A stretch of DNA of 64,000 nt from Solen grandis (Eukaryota > Mollusca > Bivalvia > Adapedonta > Solenidae): contig CM037792.1 in assembly GCA_021229015.1 (NCBI GenBank), forward strand, positions 2,588,070 through 2,652,069, given 5' to 3'. This document shows positions 46,806 to 55,325 of this stretch, piece by piece. The translations under genes were made by a program, and so were the position numbers. The notes beneath the pieces were generated by a model. That model saw nothing but the letters and a program-made list of their open reading frames with translations. It had not been told where the DNA came from and did no database searches. Each line of letters begins with the position of its first letter. The first letter of the stretch is position 1.

Positions 46806-48664
46806 TTTTTTTTATTTTTCTAACCCTTTTTTGTGAACGGCATAGCTCCGAGGTGAGAAAAGCCACATCTATGAAACTTTTATCAGTAATAACCACGTAC
46901 TTGAAGATGATCCTAACGTCGAGATAATTTTCATTTTTGTTTTGATTTTCCCGCCAGGGGGCGTTTTATATGAAAATGTTTAATAAGCAATATCTCAATT
47001 ATTTGAGGTCCGATTCAAATGCGGTTTTTGCATAATGTTCCTTGTAAATAGCCCAATAAAATATGATAGGTACCAAAAATTTGCGTATATAAAACTTTCG
47101 TGCTACAGGCGGTTAAAAGTTCGAATCCCGCAAAAACTGTGAAATAAGGGTAGGTCTACCAAAAACCTACCCATTTTATTCAGAGATGAGATAGGAGAAT
47201 TTTGTTTGTTGCATATGATCAGCAAGACATATACGCACAAAAATATATGGGGTGGCGAATTCGGGAAATGCATGGTTTGTCCACAGTACGCGGTCAAACT
47301 TAACCAATATTTTCGAAAAATCAACATTTTAAAAAGCATGACTTTTAAGGTTATTTGCAGCTCCTGACTTTATTTTTTGTTCAATCTTCATCATTTTTTC
47401 ACTGTTTATGCATTTTTATTATACAAATAAAATCATAGAAAAAAAAACCAGCGAAGATATGCAAAGGTCAAGGTCATATACCAATTATTGTTATTTTTAT
47501 CGGCATAAAAAAGTTCTCAATCTAAAAATATTTTATAGAAAGTATATGAACAAAAGTTTTAGTTTGTGAAGAGATCTTTCTATTGGTGTTTAGTTTTTGA
47601 AGATCGGACTTCATTTGATCAAATTACCACAGTCCAAAGTTTGATCCTTTTATCACACAATTGTAAATCCGTATGTTTCCTCTTTTTTGCAGCTCCTGAC
47701 TTTATTTTTTGTTCAATCTTCATCATTGTTTCACTGTTTATGCATTTAAATAATACAAACAAACTCATACTAAATAACGATGAAAATATGTAAAGGTCAA
47801 GGTCATAATACCGATTATTGTTATTTTTTTCGGCACAAAATAGCTTCAAATCTAAAAATATTTTATAGAAAGTATATGAACAAAAGTTTTAGTTTGTGAA
47901 GAATCTTTCCATTGGTGTTTAGTTTTTGAAGATTGGACTTCATTTGATCAAATAACCTCAGTCTAAAGTTTGATCCTTTTATCAAACAATTGTAAATCAG
48001 TATTTTTCCTTTTTTTTTCTGCTCCTGACTTTATTTTTTGTTCAATCTTCATCATGTTTTCACTATTTATGCATTTAAATAATACAAATAAAATCGTAGT
48101 AAAAACGATGAAAATATGCAAAGGTCAAGGTCATAATACCGATTATTGTTATTTTATCGGCACAAAATAGCTTCAAATCTAAAAATATTTTATAGAAAGT
48201 ATATGAACAAAAGTTTTAGTTTGTGAAGAGATCTTTCCATTGGTGTTTAGTTTTTGAAGATAGGACTTCATTTGATCAAATGACCACAGTCCAAAGCTTG
48301 ATCCTTTTATCAAACTATTGTAAATCAGTATGTTTCCTCTTTTTTGCAGCTCCTGACTTTATTTTTTGTTCAATCTTCATCATTGTTTCACTGTTTATGC
48401 ATTTAAATAATACAAATAAACTCATAGTAAGGAACGATGAAAATATGTAAAGGTCAAGGTCATATACCGATTATTGTTATTTTTATCGGCACAAAATAGC
48501 TTCAAATCTAAAAATATTTTATAGAAAGTATATGAACAAAAGTTTTAGTTTGTGAAGTGATCGTTCTAATGATGTTTAGTTTTTGAAGATCGGACTTCAT
48601 TTGATCAATTTACAACAGTCCAAAGTTTGATCCTTTATCGAAAAATCGTAAATCAGTATGTTAC
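46806..48664 (+). mobile_element. Array element 8, truncated before gap
   Basis: It opens with the common 5' block and a CTCF-like motif at about 46951. It then holds four regular 328-bp units, with AGGTCAAGGTCA words at about 47465, 47793, 48121 and 48451. Similarity ends near 48664, about 55 bases before the N gap. No 3' end is present. Confidence 0.65.
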
Positions 48665-48719
48665 CTGAATTATATTTGCATTATTTAATTTGCTAAACAA
48701 TATACAGAGAATATTTGGG
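48665..48719. other. Unique sequence before gap
   Basis: A short non-repeat stretch at the right edge of the array. Confidence 0.5.
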
Positions 48720-48819
48720 NNNNNNNNNNNNNNNNNNNNNNNNNNNNNNNNNNNNNNNNNNNNNNNNNNNNNNNNNNNNNNNNNNNNNNNNNNNNNNNNN
48801 NNNNNNNNNNNNNNNNNNN
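48720..48819. other. Scaffold gap (100 N)
   Basis: Exactly 100 undetermined bases form a second join. Apparent frames running through it are artefacts. Confidence 1.
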
Positions 48820-49032
48820 AAAAGTTCATTACAATGACGCATTTTTGTAGCTTTGTTCATTGGAAAAAGTTCCTGAGTGAAGTTGATAAGCTGTGTTTCA
48901 AATTGACCCGACCTGGCCATGCTGAAATGGGTGAGGAGTTTTTTTTGTGGAGACTAAAATGTGCTCTTGGATTTTGGACGCTACGGTAAAAGAAATGGGC
49001 GATAGTTGCGGGGTTTTTGACTTCAGCCCTTT
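48820..49032. other. Unassigned sequence between gap and element
   Basis: Moderate GC. No recognisable domain or repeat was seen. Confidence 0.4.
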
Positions 49033-50013
49033 TTGCTCACCTGAGCAAAAACGTGTCAAGGTAGTTTTGTGATCCCCCTTGTCGTCGTGCGTCGTTCGTC
49101 GCAAAAATTTTGGGCTTGTTAACATTAGGGCCATATTTTGGCCAATCTTCATAAAACTTGGTCGAATGTTTGTCTCCATAAAATCTTGGACAAGTTCGAA
49201 ATTGGGTTATGTGGGGTCAAAAAGTAGGTCCAAATCATAAAACCTTGTTAACACTCTAGGGCCACATTTTTGGTAATCTTCATGAAATTTGGTCAAAATG
49301 TTTGTTTTCATTAAAATCTTGGCCAATTTTGAATTTGGGTCATGTGGGGTAAAAAAAATGGTCATTAGGTCAAATCTTAGAAAAACCCTTGTTAACACTC
49401 TTGAGGCCCATTTTTGGCCAAATCTTCATGAAACTTGGTCAGAATGTTTCTCTCCATAAAATCTTGGACAAATTCCAATTTGGGTCATGTGGGGTCAAAA
49501 GTAGGTAACAAGGTCAAATCTTAGAAAAACCTTGTTAACACTCTGGAGGCCACATTTTTGGCCCTATCTTCATGAAACTTGGTCAGAATGTTTCTCACCA
49601 TAAAATCTTGGACAAGTTCAAAATTGGGTCATGTTAGGTAAAAAAGAAGGTCACGTGGTCAAACTTATTAAAACCTTGTTAAAAACTATAGAGGCCACAT
49701 TGTTGGCCTATCTTCATGAAACTTGGTCAGAATGTTTGTTTCCTAATATCTTGGACGAGTTAAAATTTTGGGGTCATGTGGGGTCAAAAAGTAGGTCATG
49801 AGGCCAACTATTAGAAAAACCTTGTTAACACTAGATAGGTCACATTTTTGGCCATATCTTCATGAAACTTGGTCAGTATGTCTGTTTCCATAAAATCTGG
49901 GACAAGTTTGAATTTGGGTCATGGTGGGGACAAAAGTAGGTCAATAGAAAAGTCTAACATATGTTGCTCATTTATAATCAGGTGAGCGATTCAGGGCCAT
50001 CATGGCCCTCTTG
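49033..50013 (+). mobile_element. HINE-like element A with 145-bp core repeats
   Basis: The left end TTTTTGCTCACCTGAGCAAAAA is a near-terminal hairpin with 10-bp arms and CC loop (49030-49051). The right end has TCAGGTGAGC (49978-49987), the inverse of GCTCACCTGA, then a perfect hairpin AGGGCCAT-C-ATGGCCCT (49993-50009) and CTTG before T's. The core has six tandem units, marked by CTTGTTAAC at about 49115, 49243, 49388, 49531, 49675 and 49821 (period about 145 bp). Each unit includes TTCATGAAACTTGGTCAGAA and GGGTCATGTGGGGTCAAAA. Non-coding. This end structure is one I recall as frequent in clam genomes. Confidence 0.7.
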
Positions 50014-50014
50014 T

Positions 50015-51600
50015 TTAAAAAAAAAAACTGGTGTTACTGTTAGCTTCTTCCCAGACACCAGGGACAATGCCTGTATCCAGGGATGAGTTAAAGATGTGAC
50101 AAAGGACAATTTCCTGGTGAAGTTCCTTGAGTATACTGGGAGATATTTCGTCCGGCTCTGATGCTTTATGGGGATAGGCCAAGGAGTTAATCAACACCTT
50201 CTGGGTGATGTTAATGTTATTCATAAGGGAATAATGGAGTGTGAACAGTTTGGAGCATGTTTTAAACTTAAGGGCTGTGGAGGGGAAAAGACAGATTCAA
50301 ATTGTTTATTAAGGATATTTGCTTTGGTGACCGGATTAGTATAGGTAATACCATCTGATTTAAGTGAGGCTTGCCGACATTTTCTTTTTTATTATGTTTT
50401 TAAAGTTGTAGAATTTCTTATTACTACTAGGTTGGTAATCATGGTTAAAGATGACATTATCCATTGTGCAACTAGTACGAGGCTGTTTTTTCTTTTTGTT
50501 AAATTTATCTTAAGAGACTTAAGTTTTTGTTGCTGGGCAGGGTTAGGGGATTTTCTAAGTTTGCGTAGAACTTATCAGGCTTGCGGGTAAGCTTAAATTA
50601 TTCTGGGGGCTAATCAGGGATGGTCTTTTCGGGGTTTGGATTTTTCTAGATGGGATAGCTTGGACAGTTCTCATTAAGACTGTTCTGTGTGTGCTCCTCT
50701 TTGAAATATTTATCTCCCAAGGACTGCATATCGGATTTGATCCTATCCCAGTTTGCTTTCCTATAACTTACAGGTGCATGCTAGGCTTACGCAATTACGC
50801 AGTTGCGTATACTTCGTCCAGAAAATCGAAAATCTAAATGTGCCAAAACTGCAATAAAAACCCCTCAGATCGCACCTACGGCATTTAGCCCTAAATTTTT
50901 TTCCGGGAGAACCCGGCCCCCTAGCAAGTCTGCGTATCCCGAATTTAGCCCCAGGCGCGCCCTGACTTATCTACCATTTGCTCCCGATTTAAATGTGCAA
51001 GTTTTTCCAAAAAAATTTCATAAAGACTTTTGTTTTTTCAGTAAGTTTTAGAGTTTCCTGGGCCCAGTTGATATCGGGCATGTTAAAGTCTCCAAGGAGC
51101 CACAGTATGCTGTCTTTTGGTATTTTGCTTAAAGATGACCATAATTCAGATAAGGATTCTTCATTAGTTCGTGGGGTTTGTAAAATGCTCCAACAAAGAT
51201 ATTTTTTTATGCCAGTGAGGGTAATTTCTGACCAAGCGATGTTACATTATTTTTGGCTTAAGATCAGGTTATTTTTGACTTAAGATCAGGTTGTTCTTGG
51301 CTGATAAGAGACTTGGAGATGGCAATCATCAATCCCCACCTTGACCATCATACCTATCATCCCAACAGACACTATAGTTAAGGGCTCTCGGAAGACATCG
51401 GAGGAACTGACGTCTGGTTTTCACCAAGTTTCAGTGAGGCAGATAATAATCAGGTCTAACTTGATCAGCCACTTGATGCAAGTCAGGTTTTTTATTCATA
51501 ACAGACATTTCAGTTGATGTTGAGGGATTTTGAGACGCTCAGATGTACTAGGTTTGGTCTTAGGGAAACCCTTTTCCTTTGTTTTTGTTTGGAATTGGGG
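50015..51600 (-). pseudogene. Decayed LINE (endonuclease to RT start), minus strand
   Basis: Minus-strand remains run from about 51560 down to 50030. At about 51440-51500, LIIICLTETW is the endonuclease glutamate block. At about 51080-51110, LLGDFNMPDINW is the GDFN active-site block. YRKANWDRIKSDMQSL (about 50720-50770) is the linker. At 50030-50200, HKASEPDEISPSILKEL and FNSSLDTGIVPGVWEEA match the first RT blocks (KASGPDxIxxxxLK, then GxxPxxW). Multiple stops and frameshifts separate them. Catalytic RT and 3' end are missing, cut off by HINE-like element A at 50013. A jockey/CR1-like affinity is likely but uncertain. Confidence 0.65.
50776..50997 (+). other. GC-rich insertion inside the LINE relic
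   Basis: About 220 bp separates the linker block from the endonuclease block of the LINE and is more GC-rich than its surroundings. It is open over most of its length on the plus strand (50803-51051), with a proline/serine/arginine-rich translation (for example KFFSGRTRPPSKSAYPEF). It looks like an inserted piece of another repeat. I cannot name it. Confidence 0.4.
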
Positions 51601-52659
51601 TTGATGTAGCTTTTGGGGGGGGAGGCGTCTTGATTTATATAAACATTGATATTGAAGGAAGGAGGGATGATTTATATTTACACTGATATTATCGTCTTCA
51701 CTTAAGAGGGGTGCATAAAAGTAAGTATCACAAGACTATTGAATGAATTCGTTTAGTGAACTGGAATGATTTAGGGTACACATTTATGACAATGCTAACT
51801 AACCTTTAATCGGACATTCTGATGTTGGTAGAATTACCTATCCCTTTTACAGTCTGCGTGATTCCAGGTATCACAGCTATCACCAATTATCCCTTATGAG
51901 ACCATTCAACGTTTTCTGAGCACTTACCACAAGGGTATTGCGTTCCAGTGATGGGACCCGGGTTAAGTTCAATATCAGAAATTTGATTTTCTAGGGAATG
52001 GTGATAATTTATTTGTTAGATTTCAAAAAAAAGGAAACAATTGCTTTAAGATTGACCTCATGCTCTGAACAATCATATTTGGGGCATCTTATCAGTACAA
52101 ATTGTAAATAATGGTCGATGCTGCTAGCTACATGCTGTGCAACCTGACTTTTGAGGAAGTGCCAGGTCATGGCTTATCTTTCAATGGAATTTTTTCTTTT
52201 TGATATATGTTGCTACGCGACATGAGGATCCAAGGACGACCCGTTGACGTTCATCTTCTGGATATTTATTTGTAAGCCAATCAGATCTTAGCTTTCAGAA
52301 TTGTGAAAGTGTTCAATATCTATATTCAGTAGGGTGTTAACGACACCTAAAACAAACCCGCAGCCATTTTTTTAAAGATATTTTCCTGACTTGACGTCAG
52401 AATAAACAATACACAGTTTCAAAAATAAAATGATTAGTTCAACCAGGGTGCTTGACACACTCTTGTCTATTTTTAGCCAATATCATTGCGTCCTTCTGAA
52501 ATAAAAGACGGTTACAAAATTCTAATCGGCAGAAAGTGTATCCAGTGAGGGCCTTAAAAAAGTTTTAAAGAGAGAGGGGGATTGTTTGTATGCTGCAATT
52601 TGTTAAGAGCTAATTATACTTAAATGGTGTCAAATAGGGATACAATTTCGATTATTCAT
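51601..52659. other. Unassigned noncoding DNA
   Basis: Part may be the 5' region of the minus-strand LINE. A G-rich run occurs near 51617. No other recognisable feature. Confidence 0.4.
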
Positions 52660-52795
52660 TTCGGTTTTCTGCAAACCTGCGGAAAACGTATAAGGTTTGT
52701 TATGTTTATTACCGCTTCCGCAAACCTGCGGAAAACGTTTAGAGATTGTAATGTTTATTAGGAAAGAAAGTTCTACTGGGTTTGTACTGTTTTTA
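52660..52795 (+). repeat. Two hairpin modules (CGGTTTTCTGCA type)
   Basis: Two adjacent modules, at about 52661-52690 and 52706-52738, fold as TTTTC/TTCC-GCA...TGCGGAAAACG hairpins. Each is followed by a variant of TATAAGGTTTGTTATGTTTATTA. A third relative is at about 53842-53880. They resemble the 5' hairpin modules of the array in layout but not in sequence. Confidence 0.55.
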
Positions 52796-53160
52796 GCTTA
52801 CCTGAGCACCACGTGCTCAAAGTGAGCTTTGTGATCACCTTCGTCCGTCGTCCGTCGTCGTGTGTCGTGCGTCGTCAACAATTTGCTTTAAATGACATCT
52901 CCTCTGAAACACTGGACAGAATTTGATTAAAACTTGGCAGGAATATTCATTGGGTGAGGCTCTACAAAAGATGCTAAAATAAAGTTGATCCATGAAGAAC
53001 TCTGGTTGCCATGGCTACAAAAAGAAAAATAATTTGAAAACTTTAAAAATCATCTCCTTCAAAACTACTGGCCAGATTTCAAAATAATTTGGTACAGATG
53101 TTCCTTGGGTCAACCTCTACCAAAGTTGCTAAAATTATTTTCGATCCGTAAAAAAAACAT

Positions 53161-53180
53161 GGCCGCCAGGGGCGGGGCTT
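53161..53180 (+). promoter_or_regulatory. GC-box/CTCF-like word GGCCGCCAGGGGCGGGGC
   Basis: It contains GGGGCGGGGC (Sp/KLF GC-box) and CCGCCAGGGGCG, a CTCF-like half. It recurs at about 53481-53498 in the next core unit. Confidence 0.35.
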
Positions 53181-53326
53181 ATTTGCCTTATATGTATATA
53201 GAGAAATCTTTAAACAACATCTCCTCTGAAACCACTTGACAGAATTTGATTAAACTTGGCAGGGATGATCCTTTGGTCAACCTTCACAAAAGTTGCTAAA
53301 ATAAACTTGAACCATGTAGAACTCTG

Positions 53327-53340
53327 GTTGCCATGGCAAC
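53327..53340. promoter_or_regulatory. RFX X-box palindrome GTTGCCATGGCAAC
   Basis: A perfect 14-bp palindrome matching the RFX X-box consensus GTNRCC-N-GGYAAC. Identical at 53646-53659. At 53005 it has one change (GTTGCCATGGCTAC). Carried by the repeated core of element B. Confidence 0.5.
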
Positions 53341-53645
53341 AAAAAGAAAAAAAATATGAACACTTTAAAAATCATCTTCTTCAAAACTACCAGCCAGATC
53401 TTAAAATAAATTGGTACAGATGTTCCTTGGGTCAATCTCTACCAAAGTTGCTAAAAATTTTCCGATCCGTAAAAAACATGGCCGCCAGGGGCGGGGCTTA
53501 TTTGCCTTTTATGTATATAGGGAAAACTTTAATCAACATTTCCTCTGAAACCACTGGACAGAATTTGATTAAATTTGTCAGGAATGATCCTTGGGTCAAC
53601 CTTCACAAAAGTTCCTAAAATAATCTTGATCCATATAGAACTCTG

Positions 53646-53659
53646 GTTGCCATGGCAAC
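53646..53659. promoter_or_regulatory. RFX X-box palindrome, second perfect copy
   Basis: Same palindrome as at 53327, one core unit (319 bp) further on. Confidence 0.5.
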
Positions 53660-53808
53660 AAAAAGATAAAAAAATATGAAAACTTTAAAAATCATCTTCT
53701 TCAAAACTACTGGCCAGATTTTAAAATAAATTGGTACAGATGTTCCTTGGGTCAACCTATTTATCTCAGGTGAGCGATTTAGGGCCATCATGGGCCTCTT
53801 GTTTTATT

Positions 53809-53957
53809 AGGGCTTTCTGCCACAGCAGAAAGTCCTATTGAGTTTGTTACGGCTTTCCGCAAACGTTCAGAAGACGTATACGGTTTGTTATGTTTTTACT
53901 TATTATTAGGACTTTCTGCCGACAGCCAGAAAATTCTGCCTACAGCAAGAAAGTCCT
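53809..53957 (+). repeat. Hairpin modules of AGGACTTTCTGCC type
   Basis: Arms AGGGCTTTCTGC/GCAGAAAGTCCT (53809-53836) and AGGACTTTCT/AGAAAGTCCT (53908-53957) fold, and both are followed by ATTGGGTTTGT or ATTGAGTTTGT. The second continues into TTCTTATTCTTCTTCTTATTATT. The format AGG-arm-loop-arm-CCTATTG is the same as in the array hairpin modules, though the arm sequence is different. Likely the 5' terminus of the CRE-bearing repeat that follows. Confidence 0.6.
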
Positions 53958-54575
53958 ATTGGGTTTGTACTGTTTTTATTCTTATTCTTCTTCTTATTAT
54001 TATTATTATTTTTTTCTTCCTCTTATATTTATGTTAATTTCGATGTGTTGCCAATGGACCAGAACTAAGAAAATTTTATGGCATATATTTTCAACCATGA
54101 GCTTTCGGATGCAATGAACTTCATATTCATATGACGTCATATAACGTCAGATTTTACGTCAGGTGAAAAAGTTTGTACGCGGTCTACACCCATGATTTCT
54201 GGACCGATTTTCATCAAAATTTCCACAAAATTCGAAAAGGCAAGGGTTTTATGGCGAATCCAAGATTCGATCAATTTATGTAAAAATTCAAATACGTATA
54301 AATCGCTTCCAGATGAGTAAGAAAGCTGAGAAGATGAACGTCATATGACGTCACATGACGTCATAATGATAATAAAACTTTCGATTAAAAACTAAACTGT
54401 TTTTAAGCCCTGTAGGCTTTATTTTTTGTATGATTTGCTTGAAATTTTGATTGAAAATGCAGTATTAGAGTCTATGAAGCCATGTCACTTCCGTTTTCGG
54501 AAAATCCCAAAGGTCAAGGTCATATATCAATTATCGGGTTTTTCTTCGTCCTTAAATATTGCAAAACGGTAAATA

Positions 54576-54690
54576 CAGTGGAAACTCCCTAAACCGGACA
54601 CCCTCGGGACCAGCAAAAAAGTCCGGATTAGAGAGGATTCCGGATTACGGAGGTTTTGTAAATCAGACTCAGCTGTTGTTGTGGATGATG
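54576..54690 (+). mobile_element. Tigger/pogo-like terminal fragment
   Basis: It begins CAGTGGAAACTCCCTAAACC and continues with GGACACC...GTCCGGATTAGAGAGG...TCCGGATTACGGAGG, the repeated TCCGGATTA pattern of Tigger-type TcMar elements. It is flanked on the left by TA. No opposite end was found. The frame 54559-54747 simply translates this terminal repeat. Confidence 0.5.
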
Positions 54691-54710
54691 ATGTTGATGA
54701 TGATATTTTT
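54673..54710 (+). repeat. (GAT)n/(GTT)n microsatellite
   Basis: Short imperfect GATGAT/GTTGTT repeats. Confidence 0.7.
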
Positions 54711-55049
54711 TCTTAACTTTTTTCTTAATAGATCTTTATTGTCATAATTATATTTTTGAACATAATACCCACTCTATTTTTCTCTCAGATTTTTTTAATA
54801 ATCACCTGCTATACTCTCATTCTTTTTCTCTCTGTTTTTTTATTTCATTCTTAAAAAACAACATAAAGTCAACATTATTTTTATAATTTTATAAACATAA
54901 ATCTCACTTGGACATATGTATGATTACAATACATGTTTCAAGCAAAAAAACCTTATGCAGCTTTATAAATTATAAGCAACACTGATATGCAAAAATTCAG
55001 CTTATTCAGCTTTTTAATGGATATTAGAACTTAGAATCCTTGTCTGATC
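54711..55049. other. T-rich spacer
   Basis: T-rich sequence, possibly the interior of the Tigger-like remnant. No gene. Confidence 0.4.
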
Positions 55050-55325
55050 AATAACTTGAGAAGGAATAAGTCTAGGTTTGTGAAACTTGGTAGGGACATT
55101 CTCCCTTGGCAAGTAAATGACCCCTTTTCATTTTAAGGTCATAAGATCAAAGGTAGGGGTCACAATGACAATTAATGTTAAATCCTTTTTAGGATTGATT
55201 ATTTCAGAAGGAATAAGCAAAGGTCTGTGAAACTTGGTAGGGACATTGCCCATGGCATGTAGATGACCCCTATGATTTTGAGGTCAAAGGTCAAGGTCAC
55301 AATGACACTAAGGTCACTAGACCAG
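55050..55325 (+). repeat. Two-unit tandem repeat with GGTCAAAGGTCAAGGTCA
   Basis: TGTGAAACTTGGTAGGGACATT occurs at about 55078 and 55225 (period about 147 bp), and each copy is followed by GACCCCT and GGTCA-rich sequence. It resembles the 145-bp core unit of HINE-like element A (AAACTTGGTCAG). An old fragment of a related core is likely. Confidence 0.5.

Larger units (their letters stand above)
28561..46965 (+). promoter_or_regulatory. Array of about 20 CTCF-like motifs, all on the plus strand
   Basis: The word CCGCTAGGGGGCGCT or CCGCCAGGGGGCGT matches the CTCF core consensus CCASYAGRGGGCRSY except mainly A-to-G at its third position, a common variant. Intact copies start near 28561, 29316, 30162, 31008, 32061, 32916, 33779, 34615, 35490, 38061, 39755, 41321, 42122, 43440, 44618, 45472 and 46951. 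Decayed copies start near 36989, 38905 and 42941. Typical spacing is 840-860 bp. Binding is not shown. CTCF and its zinc-finger recognition are known to be conserved across bilaterians. Confidence 0.55.
28224..48462 (+). promoter_or_regulatory. Recurrent AGGTCAAGGTCA (DR0) nuclear-receptor-like sites
   Basis: About 21 copies of AAAGGTCAAGGTCAT, one per core unit and all in the same direction, form a direct repeat of AGGTCA without spacer. They also contain TCAAGGTCA. DR0 is the known NR6A1/GCNF-type site, and TCAAGGTCA is the extended half-site of FTZ-F1/SF-1 and ERR receptors. Whether any are bound is unknown. Confidence 0.45.
28124..48664 (+). repeat. 20-kb head-to-tail array of HINE/Helentron-like elements
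   Basis: About 20.5 kb is built from one family. Each full unit starts with T-rich sequence and TTTTTGTGAACGGCATA, holds a core of tandem repeats, then a block with TTCATGAAAATGATAGTAATTC, then one to three copies of a roughly 190-bp repeat. It ends with TGCGAAAACC, a 5-bp-stem hairpin and CTAG. The next unit starts directly after CTAG in a run of T's. Ends at 29109, 31915, 35342, 37914, 43290 and 46805 define the joints. Subterminal GGTTTTCGCA/TGCGAAAACC repeats, tandem cores, a 3' hairpin, CTAG end and TT target are features I know from DINE-1/HINE relatives of Helentrons. Class is inference. No Rep/helicase gene is present. Confidence 0.75.
52797..53801 (+). mobile_element. HINE-like element B with about 320-bp core repeats
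   Basis: The ends match element A: left CTTACCTGAGCAC-CAC-GTGCTCA hairpin (arms 52803-52809 and 52813-52819), right TCAGGTGAGC (53766-53775), then a mutated AGGGCC...GGGCCT hairpin and CTTG (53798-53801). A GTCGTCGTGTGTCGTGCGTCG stretch follows the left end, as in A. The core is unrelated to A's. About 2.8 units of 320 bp are marked by GTTGCCATGGC at 53005, 53327 and 53646. Each unit has two TTGGTACAG/TTGATTAAACTTGGCAGG halves. The frame 53256-53618 (120 codons) is a repeat shadow. Confidence 0.7.

Noticed and set aside
28124..48664. CRISPR-like or prokaryotic repeat array
   Set aside because: Repeat units are hundreds of bases long and diverged, with no short regular repeat-spacer pattern. 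The whole window is eukaryotic in character.
48690..48989. Frames crossing the second N gap
   Set aside because: The undetermined bases make the frame meaningless.
53256..53618. 120-codon plus-strand frame in HINE-like element B
   Set aside because: It spans the tandem core and repeats with it. No domain is recognised and neighbouring units are interrupted.
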